Assembly: GCF_016651435.1 (NCBI RefSeq)
Contig: NZ_JAEPRJ010000001.1
Coordinates: 1,364,001-1,428,000, forward strand
Source: Catonella massiliensis
GTDB lineage: Bacteria > Bacillota > Clostridia > Lachnospirales > Lachnospiraceae
Reading direction: 5' to 3'
DNA length: 64,000 nt
Below the pieces are notes generated by a model that did no database searches, had not been told where the DNA came from, and saw nothing but the letters and a program-made list of their open reading frames with translations. Shown piece by piece: positions 1 through 8,591 of this stretch (position 1 is its first letter; each line of letters begins with the position of its first letter). A program made the position numbers and the translations under genes.

Positions 1-440
1 GGGTTATGACTGGCTGTTACCATTATTCCTGCGGTACACTTAAGCTCTCTAACTGCGTAAGAAAGCTCAGGTGTTGGACGGAGCGCATCAAAAAGATATG
101 ACTTAATGCCATTTGCATTAAGAGTAAGTGCCGCTGCTTCTGCAAATTCTGGCGAAAAATGTCTGGAATCATAAGAAATAGCTACTCCCTTACTTTGAAC
201 ACCCTTACTTATGATGTACTTTGCAAGTCCCTGTGTTGCTCTTCTTACAGTATAAAGATTCATGCGGTTAGTACCTGCCCCTACTATACCTCTTAGTCCA
301 CCTGTACCAAATTCGAGATCCTTATAGAATCTGTCTCTGATTTCTGCATCATTGCCGGCTATAGCTTTAAGTTCAGCCTTAGTAGCCTCATCAAATACCG
401 GGCTTGTCAACCACTCTTCATAAAGTTTCTTGTCGTCCAT
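1..440 (-). CDS. phospho-sugar mutase (phosphoglucomutase/phosphomannomutase family), 5' part
   Basis: This is the N-terminal part of an alpha-D-phosphohexomutase, which interconverts hexose 1- and 6-phosphates for glycogen and cell-wall sugar metabolism. The ATG lies at 438-440. About 146 residues are visible before the gene runs off the left edge. The visible end reads VTASHNP, the active-site phosphoserine loop of the family. An early FGTGGLRG motif is also family-typical and points to the PgcA-like (GlmM-distant) branch. The upstream trhP-like gene ends only 9 bases before this start, and its stop codon overlaps the GGAGG ribosome site. Co-transcription with the trhP block is therefore likely. 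The C-terminal domains cannot be seen, so substrate preference is open. Confidence 0.9.
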   Translation of the reverse strand, partial: MDDKKLYEEWLTSPVFDEATKAELKAIAGNDAEIRDRFYKDLEFGTGGLRGIVGAGTNRMNLYTVRRATQGLAKYIISKGVQSKGVAISYDSRHFSPEFAEAAALTLNANGIKSYLFDALRPTPELSYAVRELKCTAGIMVTASHN

Positions 441-449
441 ACCTTCCTC

Positions 450-1697
450 CTATTCTGCATCTACACTGCGCATTATATCCATAACCTCAACCTCTGTGTC
501 AAACTTGATTTTGACAATAGCCTGAGGGTGTGGGCAGGATTCAATTTCTACTCCATTTTCATCCCACATATGAAGCACGGTGGCATTAATATCCCTGCCA
601 TCAGCCTTCATAATCTGAATCTTATCCCCAACGCTGAATTTGTTCTTCTGTTCAAATACAGCGCTTCCGTCTTCATTTACCTTGTCAATGTACCCATAAT
701 ACTTACATCCTGTCACATAGGTATTGTTATCATATATCTGTGAATCGCTGTCAGGCTTGTCAAAGAAAAATCCTGTAGTAAAATTACGGTAGGTGCATTT
801 TTTAATCTCTTGTGCATACCAGCCTTTGTTTGCCTCATATAATGCCGCCGACTCAAACCAGTCATCAATAGCCTTTCTATAAGTTCTGGCTACTGTAGCT
901 ACATACAGAGCGGTCTTCATACGTCCTTCTATCTTAAAGCTGTCTATACCCGCCTTAACAAGCTCAGGCACATAGTCTATCATACAGAGGTCTTTAGAGT
1001 TAAATATATAGGTTCCTCTTTCATTCTCCTCTATAGGCATATATTCGCCCGGTCTGTTCTCCTCCACAACATGGTACTTCCACCTGCAAGGGTGGGTACA
1101 GGCTCCCTGATTGGCGTCTCTTCCCGTCATATAGTTTGAGAGGAGACACCTTCCGGAGTAAGCCATACACATAGCTCCGTGTACAAAGGTCTCTATTTCT
1201 TTGTCCTCCGGTATGTGATTTCTAATCTCCGCAATTTCTGCAAGCGATAACTCTCTTGCAGATACTACTCTGGTGGCTCCAAGCCCATACCAAAAATTAA
1301 AATCCGCATAATTAACATTGTTCGCCTGTGTACTTATATGAATATCTATCTCAGGTGCTATCTCTTTAGCAAGCATAAACACGCCCGGGTCTGAGATTAT
1401 GATTGCGTCAGGCTTAATCTCTTTAAGCTCTTTAAAATACTCTTTAACACCCTCCAAATCTTTATCATGGGCTGTGATATTGGCTGTAACAAAGACTTTC
1501 TTTCCTTTTTCGTGAGCATATCTAATACCTTCTGTCATATCCTCCTTAGAGAAATTCTTAGCCTTAGCTCTTAGTCCATACATCTCACCGCCAATGTAAA
1601 CAGCATCAGCGCCATATTTTATTGCAAGCTTAAGCACTTCAAGACAGCTTGCAGGTATTAACAGTTCCGGTTTTTTTATAACTAAATTTCCTTCCAT
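450..1697 (-). CDS. trhP: U32-family protein, tRNA hydroxylation protein TrhP-like
   Basis: This 415-residue protein belongs to peptidase family U32. It carries the signature block FVHGAMCMAYSGRCLLSNY (about residues 171-189) and further conserved cysteines in the following ACTHPCRW stretch. In Bacillus and E. coli, relatives (YrrN/YrrO, YegQ) use prephenate to hydroxylate U34 of certain tRNAs and are not proven proteases. The neighbour trmR encodes the methyltransferase that converts 5-hydroxyuridine to 5-methoxyuridine, so the pair forms the wobble-uridine pathway. The two genes are 18 bases apart. GGAAG lies 5 bases before the ATG. A second, much longer U32 gene lies at 23882-26359 and probably has a different RNA target. 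Confidence 0.85.
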   Translation of the reverse strand: MEGNLVIKKPELLIPASCLEVLKLAIKYGADAVYIGGEMYGLRAKAKNFSKEDMTEGIRYAHEKGKKVFVTANITAHDKDLEGVKEYFKELKEIKPDAIIISDPGVFMLAKEIAPEIDIHISTQANNVNYADFNFWYGLGATRVVSARELSLAEIAEIRNHIPEDKEIETFVHGAMCMAYSGRCLLSNYMTGRDANQGACTHPCRWKYHVVEENRPGEYMPIEENERGTYIFNSKDLCMIDYVPELVKAGIDSFKIEGRMKTALYVATVARTYRKAIDDWFESAALYEANKGWYAQEIKKCTYRNFTTGFFFDKPDSDSQIYDNNTYVTGCKYYGYIDKVNEDGSAVFEQKNKFSVGDKIQIMKADGRDINATVLHMWDENGVEIESCPHPQAIVKIKFDTEVEVMDIMRSVDAE

Positions 1698-1715
1698 CTA
1701 ATCTTCCATTCTAAT

Positions 1716-2366
1716 TTACTTTTTAACAGATACTGCCATGCCATCTCCCGTTTCAAGAAACATGGTCTCTAGCTCTTTGTCTGTAGCGAGGACATTTACA
1801 TACTCTCTCATTCTTTGGTGAATTGTTCTCTCCCTCCTAACCACAGTATATCTTGAATCAAGAAGTCTTCCCTCTTGAAGCATATTATCTGTAACGAGTA
1901 TTCCTCCATTAGAAAGGAGCTTTTTAATATTTTCAAAAAAGTTGATATACTGTCCTTTTGCGGCATCCATAAATATAAAGTCGTACTCATTGCCATTTGC
2001 CGTAAGTTCAGATAAGACATCCAGAGCATCCCCTTTTATAAGGGTTATCTGACCCCTCTTGTCATATTTCTTAAAGTTTTCCTCTGCCTTTGCTGCCCTT
2101 TCTTCCATTCTCTCAATGGTAGTTATTTTAGCTTCTTTACCAATATACTCAAGCATAAGCAATGCTGAAAAACCTGTAGCAGTACCTACTTCAAGTATAT
2201 TTACAGGCTTTTTTAGCTCCAGCATAAATCTAATGAGGCGTTCTCCTCCCTTTCTTATAATGGGAATGCCTTCTTTAATATTCTCTATCTCTAAGTCTAC
2301 AAGATGTTTGGGCAGGGATTCAGGCAGACTTTCTAAAAAGCTCTCAAATCTCTCGTGCTCCACCAT
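1716..2366 (-). CDS. trmR: tRNA 5-hydroxyuridine methyltransferase (O-methyltransferase family 3)
   Basis: This is a 216-residue SAM-dependent methyltransferase of the caffeoyl-CoA O-methyltransferase type. The SAM-binding motif ILEVGTATGFSALLM lies near residues 57-71, an acidic loop (TTIERMEE) follows, and FIFMDAAKGQY carries the metal-ligand aspartate. B. subtilis YrrM, now TrmR, has this architecture and methylates 5-hydroxyuridine at tRNA position 34. The gene sits between an MltG-like gene and trhP, as in Bacillus, where yrrL-yrrM-yrrN-yrrO are adjacent. Its ATG overlaps the stop of the upstream gene by one base (TAATG), so translation is coupled. Confidence 0.88.
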   Translation of the reverse strand: MVEHERFESFLESLPESLPKHLVDLEIENIKEGIPIIRKGGERLIRFMLELKKPVNILEVGTATGFSALLMLEYIGKEAKITTIERMEERAAKAEENFKKYDKRGQITLIKGDALDVLSELTANGNEYDFIFMDAAKGQYINFFENIKKLLSNGGILVTDNMLQEGRLLDSRYTVVRRERTIHQRMREYVNVLATDKELETMFLETGDGMAVSVKK

Positions 2367-2830
2367 TATTTATTTTTCTCCGTAGTCTTATCTTTGGTTT
2401 TTTCTGTACTCTTTTTTACATCCTTGTCTGTGGACTTTTCCGTAGCCTTGTTTGGAGTAGTTATGACCTTAAAAATAGCATCATAATCCATATCACTGCT
2501 AACAGTATAGGTTCCCGGCAAAATATTCTGCTTGGTTAGCTTTGCCCTCAAATAAAATGAATACTTGTTAGCAATAATCTTCTTTGCATCTAGAGACTTT
2601 GCTATATCCATGGTTGATTCACCCTTGTTTATAACAAGCTCGGTAGTATATCCCGAATCCTTAGTAACAGATACAGAGCCAAACACCTGATAAGCAAAAT
2701 TATAGGCGTAATGACTTGCTTTAACTACCAGATAGATTATTACCAGGTAAAATATAATATTCAGAAAGATATGTATAACTGCCCCAAATATATTTAGCAC
2801 AATTCTTTCTGTTCTTCTACTCGCGGCCAA
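2366..2830 (-). CDS. short membrane protein resembling the N-terminal part of MltG, no catalytic domain
   Basis: From the preferred start the protein has about 154 residues. A basic N-terminus is followed by one membrane helix (roughly residues 15-40), then a short region resembling the LysM-like N-terminal part of the YceG/MltG endolytic transglycosylase (LVINKGESTMDIAKSLDAKK). The tail is repetitive and rich in Lys, Thr, Asp and Glu. The large MltG catalytic domain is absent. The position matches B. subtilis yrrL (mltG), so this is probably a domain-reduced relative. An ATG at 2848 is in frame, but GGAGGTGA lies inside that reading. It places the start at the TTG at 2828-2830, seven bases after GGAGG. 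A non-catalytic cell-wall role is only inferred. Confidence 0.65.
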   Translation of the reverse strand: MAASRRTERIVLNIFGAVIHIFLNIIFYLVIIYLVVKASHYAYNFAYQVFGSVSVTKDSGYTTELVINKGESTMDIAKSLDAKKIIANKYSFYLRAKLTKQNILPGTYTVSSDMDYDAIFKVITTPNKATEKSTDKDVKKSTEKTKDKTTEKNK

Positions 2831-2847
2831 CAGGTCACCTCCATACA

Positions 2848-4773
2848 TTAATACTCTATATCAGCAATGATAGTAATAATCATAGGTGAACGCTTAGTCT
2901 GTTTCCATATAAAGTCACTTAAAGCATCCCTGATTTCATTTCTGATTTTATTTCTTTCAGTTATCCCCTTATCCTGACACTTAATCAAGGCATCATTTAC
3001 AGTATGCAGGGCTTCTTTAAGAATTGTATCTGATTCTTTTACATAGATAAAGCCCTTGGTCACGATTTCTGCGTCAGACATCAAAAGGTTGCTGCCCTTC
3101 TCCATTGCAAATGTAACTATTACAAGTCCATCCTCGGAAAGCTTCTGTCTGTCCCTCATTACTGAGTTACCTACATCACCTATGCCAAGTCCGTCAACCA
3201 TTATACCCTTACATTCTACCTGGTCTATAACCTTCCCGCTATCTTCCTTAAGCTCAAGAACATTACCATTCTTTAAGATGAAGATGTTCTCCTTTGGTAT
3301 GCCCATCTCTTCAGCAAGCTCAGCATGGCGTACCAGATGTCTGTACTCTCCATGGATAGGAATAGCAAACTTAGGCTTAACAAGCGAATACATAAGCTTG
3401 ATTTCTTCCTGACAGGCGTGTCCTGATACGTGGGCATCCTGGAAAATGACCTTGGCTCCTTTTAAATAAAGCTCATTTATAACCCTTGATACAGACTTTT
3501 CATTACCTGGGATAGGAGTTGAGCTAAACACTATGGTATCCCCTGGTTTTATGCTTACTTTCTTGTGTATAGAAGCTGCCATCCTGGAAAGTGCAGCCAT
3601 GGCCTCTCCCTGACTGCCTGTAGTAATAAGCACAATCTGTTCATCCGGATAGTCCTTCATCTGGTCAATATTTATAAGTGTATTTTCCTTGAGATTGATG
3701 TAGCCTAGCTCTCTCGCAATGGAAATAATATTGACCATGCTTCTTCCGTCTACAACTACTTTTCTGTTAAAATTCTCTGCTGAATTGATTATCTGCTGAA
3801 CCCTGTCCACATTGGAAGCAAAGGTTGCAACTATAATCCTGTTATTCTTATTTTCCGAAAAAATACTGTCAAAGGTTCTTCCTACAGACCTCTCGGACAT
3901 AGTAAATCCAGGCTTAAGAACATTGGTAGACTCACACATAAGTGCAAGAACTCCCTTACGGCCTATTTCTCCAAATCTCTGCAAATCAATAGGATCACCA
4001 AACACAGGAGTATAGTCTACCTTGAAGTCTCCGGTATGTACAATAATCCCTACAGGAGAATATATTGCAAGCGAAGCCGCATCACTGATGCTATGGTTAG
4101 TCCTTATAAATTCAATCCTAAAGCAGCCCAGATTGATGGACTGGCCGTATTTTACTATCTTACGCTTGGTAGTCTTAAGCATATTTTTTTCGCTTAACTT
4201 ACTCTCAAGTATAGCAACTGTAAGCCTTGTTGCATACACAGGTACATTGATATCCTTTAAGATATAAGGAAGAGCACCTATATGGTCTTCGTGACCATGC
4301 GTAATAACAAAGCCTTTTACTTTATCAATATTCTTTTTTAAATAGCTTACATTTGGAATGACACAGTCAATTCCAAGCATGTCGTCCTCAGGAAATGACA
4401 TACCACAATCAACAACAATAATGCTGTCTTCGTATTCAAAGGCGGTTATATTCATTCCTATATGCTCAAGGCCTCCCAGAGGTATAATCTTAAGACCATT
4501 CATAGACTTCTTTACTTCTTTATTAGTCTTTCTTGGCTTAATCTCTCTTGAGTTTTCCTTTGGCCTCTTGGATACAGCAGGAAGTTTTTCAATATTAATT
4601 TCCTCTTCAGTAAGCTTAGCCTTCTTTCTGCTGTTTGTCACAGACTTAACTGTTTTCTTTGCTGCACTTACATTGCCATCAGCCTCTTTTTTAGTTTTTC
4701 TGTATCTGCTTGTAGCTTTTCCTATGCTTTCAACAAGCTTTCCAAATTTTTTGTCATTATTTATATCCGACAT
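2848..4773 (-). CDS. rnjA: ribonuclease J
   Basis: This 641-residue metallo-beta-lactamase/beta-CASP RNase acts as an endonuclease and 5'-to-3' exonuclease in mRNA decay and RNA maturation. The zinc motif HGHEDHIGALPY is visible around residue 158. TGDFKVDYTP and the beta-CASP features SGHACQEE and PIHGEYRHL follow in order. The first ~95 residues are a basic, lysine-rich extension not usual in the Bacillus enzymes (about 555 residues), perhaps an RNA-binding tail. The gene lies 25 bases downstream of the fur-family gene and overlaps the longest reading of the MltG-like gene by one base, so it belongs to the same transcript. Confidence 0.93.
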   Translation of the reverse strand: MSDINNDKKFGKLVESIGKATSRYRKTKKEADGNVSAAKKTVKSVTNSRKKAKLTEEEINIEKLPAVSKRPKENSREIKPRKTNKEVKKSMNGLKIIPLGGLEHIGMNITAFEYEDSIIVVDCGMSFPEDDMLGIDCVIPNVSYLKKNIDKVKGFVITHGHEDHIGALPYILKDINVPVYATRLTVAILESKLSEKNMLKTTKRKIVKYGQSINLGCFRIEFIRTNHSISDAASLAIYSPVGIIVHTGDFKVDYTPVFGDPIDLQRFGEIGRKGVLALMCESTNVLKPGFTMSERSVGRTFDSIFSENKNNRIIVATFASNVDRVQQIINSAENFNRKVVVDGRSMVNIISIARELGYINLKENTLINIDQMKDYPDEQIVLITTGSQGEAMAALSRMAASIHKKVSIKPGDTIVFSSTPIPGNEKSVSRVINELYLKGAKVIFQDAHVSGHACQEEIKLMYSLVKPKFAIPIHGEYRHLVRHAELAEEMGIPKENIFILKNGNVLELKEDSGKVIDQVECKGIMVDGLGIGDVGNSVMRDRQKLSEDGLVIVTFAMEKGSNLLMSDAEIVTKGFIYVKESDTILKEALHTVNDALIKCQDKGITERNKIRNEIRDALSDFIWKQTKRSPMIITIIADIEY

Positions 4774-4798
4774 TTGTCCTCCTTAATTTAGGAGTAAA

Positions 4799-5260
4799 TC
4801 AGTCCTGTATACCCGCTTCCTGACAATCCTTGCAATAGCCGTACAGTTTAACCTCGTGGTTAACAACCTTAAATCCCGTCAGCTTATTAATCTCATTTTC
4901 AAGAGGCTCCATAAAGTCCTTTTCAAATGAAAATACACGATTGCAGTTCAGGCAAATCAAGTGGTGATGCCTATGTCCGCTTGGAGACGACTTTCCTATC
5001 TCATATCTGGTAAATCCGTCATCAAGACTGAGTTTGTCTATAAGTCCCATATCTGATAACAGCTGTATGGTACGATAAACTGTTGCCAAGCCAATATCAG
5101 GATGGTCGTTCCTTACCAAATCAAAAATCTCTTCTGCAGTAAGGTGTTCATCCACTCTTTGCTGCAACACTTCAAGGACAGCCAATCGCTGCCCTGTAAC
5201 TTTCAATCCGTTTGACTTAAGTAATGCCTTAAATTTCTCATTCCCTTTTTCGTTTTGCAT
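4799..5260 (-). CDS. Fur-family metal-dependent transcriptional regulator
   Basis: This 153-residue winged-helix repressor of the Fur/PerR/Zur family binds DNA when loaded with metal. The recognition-helix region TVYRTIQLLSDMGLI (near residue 60) is classical. The metal-binding GHRHHHLICLNC and the C-terminal CKDCQ give two CxxC pairs that would hold structural zinc. Which metal or peroxide it senses cannot be told from the sequence. It lies between the DUF1292 gene and rnjA in a tightly packed operon. This position within an RNA/DNA maintenance cluster is common in clostridia. Confidence 0.9.
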   Translation of the reverse strand: MQNEKGNEKFKALLKSNGLKVTGQRLAVLEVLQQRVDEHLTAEEIFDLVRNDHPDIGLATVYRTIQLLSDMGLIDKLSLDDGFTRYEIGKSSPSGHRHHHLICLNCNRVFSFEKDFMEPLENEINKLTGFKVVNHEVKLYGYCKDCQEAGIQD

Positions 5261-5301
5261 GGCTCACCTATCCCTCAGGTTCTGATATACTTCGTTTACA
5301 A

Positions 5302-5610
5302 TTATTCTTCGTCTATTTCAAAATCCACATCATCCATCATTTCTTCAAATACTTTAGATACTGTAAGAGTTTCTTTTTCATCCTCAACAATCTTGTACAA
5401 AACGTCTTCTCCGTCCTCAGATACCTCTTCTTCCTTGATGATAAATACATCAACTGTGGCATCATCATCTTCCAAATCTTCAATCTCAGCATCTGATACA
5501 AGAAGATAGTTCACCCCTGCAAGTCTAGTCTGGCAGAGTACGGTCAACTCCTCGTTGTCACCATCTTCATCAACAAAATCAATAGTTCTTAATTCTTCAT
5601 TCTCTAACAT
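5302..5610 (-). CDS. DUF1292 family protein (YrzB-like)
   Basis: This is a small, very acidic protein of 102 residues, of the DUF1292/YrzB family. Typical features are an early IDFVDEDG block, then repeated short strands separated by acidic stretches (LVSDAEIEDLEDDD). No enzyme motif is seen and the function of the family is unknown. The gene lies between ruvX and fur, 19 bases after ruvX, as in the conserved Firmicutes order yrzL-yrrK-yrzB. The recognition rests on both sequence style and neighbourhood. Confidence 0.8.
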   Translation of the reverse strand: MLENEELRTIDFVDEDGDNEELTVLCQTRLAGVNYLLVSDAEIEDLEDDDATVDVFIIKEEEVSEDGEDVLYKIVEDEKETLTVSKVFEEMMDDVDFEIDEE

Positions 5611-5629
5611 AGTTTCTCCATTTCTTAGT

Positions 5630-6052
5630 TTAATTTTTATTTGAATTCATATAATCTTCCAATATAAAAGTTGCAGCGACCTTATCAACTATTTTTTCAC
5701 GTTCTTCACGCTTAAGCCCTGCTTCTATCATCACTTCATGGGCACTTACCGTCGTAAGCCTCTCATCCCATAGTATAACTTCTATTCCGGTTCTTTTTGC
5801 CAGTTTCTTAGCAAATTCTTCAGAAAGCCCACACCTTTTACTGACAGAACCATCCATATTTTTCGGATAACCTAATACTATCTTACACACCTCATACTCT
5901 TGTGCAAGCTCGGTAATTCTGGCAAGAGTCTGTCTTAGCTTATTTTCTTCTTTTCTCCTAATGACTTCAAGTCCCTGTGCTGTAAGTCCAAGTCCATCAC
6001 TAACAGCCACACCACAGGTCTTTGAACCCAAATCAAGGCCCATTATTCTCAT
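5630..6052 (-). CDS. ruvX: RuvX/YqgF family Holliday junction resolvase / pre-16S rRNA nuclease
   Basis: This 140-residue RNase H-fold nuclease starts [19 protein letters not shown] with the first catalytic Asp. WDERLTT (about residue 95) and a C-terminal [13 protein letters not shown] carry the other acidic residues. Homologues (YqgF, YrrK) trim the 5' end of 16S rRNA and have been proposed as Holliday junction resolvases. Which role dominates here is not visible. The start ATG overlaps the stop region of ireB, so the two are translationally coupled. Length is normal for the family. Confidence 0.92.
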   Translation of the reverse strand: MRIMGLDLGSKTCGVAVSDGLGLTAQGLEVIRRKEENKLRQTLARITELAQEYEVCKIVLGYPKNMDGSVSKRCGLSEEFAKKLAKRTGIEVILWDERLTTVSAHEVMIEAGLKREEREKIVDKVAATFILEDYMNSNKN

Positions 6053-6348
6053 TATCTCTTGCCCATAAACATAGACTTCTTACCTGTTTGGGTAAAAGAT
6101 TCTATATAACTCTCCATAAGCTCTTCTACAAGTTCATCTCTTTCAACCTTCATTATCATACTTCTTGCGTTGTTGTGGTTGGTAATGTAGGTAGGGTCCC
6201 CAGACATAATATACCCAACGAGCTGATTGACAGGGTTATATCCCTTTTCATTGAGAGCCTCATAGACTTTCTTAAGCACATCCCCTACTTCTATCTCAGG
6301 AGCTAATGTCACTTCTTTAAAATACTGTGTATTATTCAAATCCGGCAC
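6052..6348 (-). CDS. ireB: IreB family regulatory phosphoprotein
   Basis: This 98-residue protein of the IreB/YrzL (DUF965) family has the conserved core [35 protein letters not shown]. In Enterococcus, IreB is a substrate of the Ser/Thr kinase IreK and affects cephalosporin tolerance. The N-terminal TQYF segment supplies likely phosphorylatable threonines. The best start is GTG at 6346-6348 with AGGAAG eight bases upstream; no in-frame ATG exists near the N-terminus. It is the first gene of the ireB-ruvX-DUF1292-fur-rnjA operon and is preceded by a clear promoter at 6410-6438. Confidence 0.88.
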   Translation of the reverse strand: MPDLNNTQYFKEVTLAPEIEVGDVLKKVYEALNEKGYNPVNQLVGYIMSGDPTYITNHNNARSMIMKVERDELVEELMESYIESFTQTGKKSMFMGKR

Positions 6349-6409
6349 TGGTTTCTCTTCCTTCCAAATGTATTATGATGTTTAATAAATTCAAATTAGA
6401 CTTCATTTA

Positions 6410-6438
6410 ATTTTAATATAAAAAAAGATATATTTCAA
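6410..6438 (-). promoter_or_regulatory. promoter of the ireB operon
   Basis: On the minus strand TTGAAA (6433-6438) and TAAAAT (6410-6415) are separated by exactly 17 bases, a good sigma-A type promoter. The expected start near 6403 leaves about 55 bases of leader before the GTG of ireB. Confidence 0.6.
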
Positions 6439-6460
6439 GTGTCGTTTTTATCAACAAATC

Positions 6461-6508
6461 AAAAAAAGCACACATACCACAAGTTATTTGTTATATATGC
6501 GCTTTTTA
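6461..6508 (-). terminator. rho-independent terminator of the opp operon
   Basis: Read on the minus strand, AAAAGCGCATA can pair over 11 bases (two G-U pairs) with a downstream TATGTGTGCTTTT, and the stem runs into a T-run. It lies just after the stop of oppF and before the ireB promoter. Confidence 0.6.
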
Positions 6509-6534
6509 TATATTTTGAGTTTATAAGTAAACTA

Positions 6535-7557
6535 TTATTTAAACTGTCTATCTATACTTTCCATAGACCTTATAGCAGCCTCAATCCCTTCATCATACAA
6601 GTGACAGGCAACAAAATGATCCTTATCAACTTCTTTAAGTTCGGGCCTGCAGGTTTTACATTTGTCGCCACAATATCTGCATCTGGTACTAAATTTACAA
6701 CCTTCAGGCGCATGAATTGGAGAAGGGATTTCTCCTTCAAGTTTTACCCTATCCTTCGACGACACCGCAGGATTGGGAATTGGTATAGCTGATATAAGGG
6801 CTCTTGTGTATGGATGTAGAGGTCTGTCATAAAGCTTATCTTTGGGAGAAATCTCAACCATACTTCCAAGGTACATAACACCAATTCTATCTGATATGTG
6901 TTTAACCATCGAAAGGTCATGTGAAATGAACAGGTATGTAAGGGCTTTGCTCTTTTGAAGCTCAATCAATAAATTTACAACCTGAGCCTGTATAGACACA
7001 TCAAGTGCCGAAATAGGCTCATCACAAACAATGAAAGATGGTTCAACTCCAAGTGCTCTGGCAATACCTATTCTCTGTCTCTGACCACCCGAAAGTTCAT
7101 GTGGAAATCTCGCACCATGCTCAGCATTAAGACCCACCGTTTTAAGAAGTTCACTAACTCTTTCCTGTATCTCCCCTTCGGAGAGTTCACTAAAATGAAC
7201 CCTTATTCCTTCTGCTATAATTTCACCAATTGTCATTTTAGGATCTAGTGAAGAATAAGGATCTTGAAATATCATCTGTGCTTTTTTCTTAAATGATTTA
7301 ATATCCTTCTTATCTATTTTAGATACATCTTCCCCCTCAAATATCACCTTGCCGCCTGTAGCCTTATATAAATTGATTATCGTACGGCCACAAGTTGTTT
7401 TTCCACACCCTGATTCTCCTACTAATCCAAAAGTTTCACCTCTGTATATCTTAAAACTTACTTTTTCCACTGCCTTTAATATTTTGTTTTTCCCAATTTT
7501 GAAGAATTCGTCCAGATTTTGTAACTCGACTAAAACTTCTCTTTCTTCATTACTCAT
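6535..7557 (-). CDS. oppF: oligopeptide/dipeptide ABC transporter ATP-binding protein (OppF-like)
   Basis: This 340-residue ATPase subunit of an Opp/Dpp-type importer acts at the inner face of the membrane. It shows Walker A GESGCGKTT near residue 50, signature LSGGQRQR, and Walker B FIVCDEPISALD. The C-terminal oligopeptide-transporter extension has a cysteine cluster (CKFSTRCRYCGDKCKTC) that resembles the Fe-S binding tail known for OppD/DppD proteins. It is the last gene of oppA-B-C-D-F, 12 bases after oppD. A terminator follows at 6461-6508. Confidence 0.92.
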   Translation of the reverse strand: MSNEEREVLVELQNLDEFFKIGKNKILKAVEKVSFKIYRGETFGLVGESGCGKTTCGRTIINLYKATGGKVIFEGEDVSKIDKKDIKSFKKKAQMIFQDPYSSLDPKMTIGEIIAEGIRVHFSELSEGEIQERVSELLKTVGLNAEHGARFPHELSGGQRQRIGIARALGVEPSFIVCDEPISALDVSIQAQVVNLLIELQKSKALTYLFISHDLSMVKHISDRIGVMYLGSMVEISPKDKLYDRPLHPYTRALISAIPIPNPAVSSKDRVKLEGEIPSPIHAPEGCKFSTRCRYCGDKCKTCRPELKEVDKDHFVACHLYDEGIEAAIRSMESIDRQFK

Positions 7558-7569
7558 CCGCTATTCCTC

Positions 7570-8586
7570 CTAATATGGTCTTTCTACTTTAGGCGCCTTT
7601 GGATGTGCAAGCCAACACCTACATTTGTGTTTATCTGAATACTCACTGCATGGTGGCTTAGCCTCCGTACATATCTGCATAGCATAATCACATCGTGCTG
7701 CAAATGGGCAGCCTTTAATTTCCATCAACAAGTCAGGGGGTGTCCCTCCCAGTGAATATAACTCTTCCTTATTACCCGTATCAAGTCTTGGTACACTCAT
7801 CAAAAGAGCCCAAGTATATGGATGATGAGCGTCATTAAATATCTCTTCAACCGTTCCTGTTTCCATTATTTCCCCAGCATACATAACTTGGATTCTATCG
7901 GCAAAATCAGCAACTACCCCTAAATCATGTGTAACTAATACAACTGCGGTATTTCTTTTATCCCTCAATTCTCTTAATAAATCAAGAATCTGAGCCTGAA
8001 TAGTCACATCAAGTGCAGTTGTTGGTTCATCCGCCAGTATTACCTTTGGATTACAAGCAAGTGCAATAGCTATCATAACTCTTTGTCTCATTCCCCCAGA
8101 TAGTTCATGAGGAAATTGATTTACCCTTTCTTCCGCATTAGGAATGTTAACTGTTTTTAGCAGTCTTATTGCCTCCTGCTTAGCTTCTTCCTTACTCATT
8201 TTTGTATGGAGAAGTATTGATTCCATTATCTGTTTGCCAATTTTCATAGTTGGATTGAGCGATGTCATAGGATCCTGGAATATCATTGCTACATCAGAGC
8301 CTTTATACTGTTTCATCCTTTCTCTGTTCATTGTTAGGACTTCTTCACCACAATAATTAATTGAAGAGTCTTTCTTAACAACCGCAGTAGACGGTAATAT
8401 CTGTAATATAGCTTTTGAAGTAACTGTTTTTCCACATCCCGACTCTCCTACAAGCGCCAACGATTCCCCTTCATATACTTCAAAACTTACCCCTCTTACA
8501 GCTTTTACTTCTCCGGCATAAGTATTAAATGATATATTGAGGTTATTAACATCTAGAACTTTCTCTTTTTTCATATTTTCCATCAT
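7570..8586 (-). CDS. oppD: oligopeptide/dipeptide ABC transporter ATP-binding protein (OppD-like)
   Basis: This 338-residue first ATPase subunit of the importer has Walker A GESGCGKTV, signature LSGGMRQR and Walker B VILADEPTTALD in the usual spacing. The C-terminal region has the cysteine set CPFAARCDYAMQIC...PPC typical of OppD. The leading MMEN could equally begin at the second or a later Met; the overall length is normal. It is separated by only five bases from oppC, so coupling is likely. OppD and OppF form the heterodimeric motor of the permease. Confidence 0.92.
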   Translation of the reverse strand: MMENMKKEKVLDVNNLNISFNTYAGEVKAVRGVSFEVYEGESLALVGESGCGKTVTSKAILQILPSTAVVKKDSSINYCGEEVLTMNRERMKQYKGSDVAMIFQDPMTSLNPTMKIGKQIMESILLHTKMSKEEAKQEAIRLLKTVNIPNAEERVNQFPHELSGGMRQRVMIAIALACNPKVILADEPTTALDVTIQAQILDLLRELRDKRNTAVVLVTHDLGVVADFADRIQVMYAGEIMETGTVEEIFNDAHHPYTWALLMSVPRLDTGNKEELYSLGGTPPDLLMEIKGCPFAARCDYAMQICTEAKPPCSEYSDKHKCRCWLAHPKAPKVERPY

Positions 8587-8591
8587 TCCCC

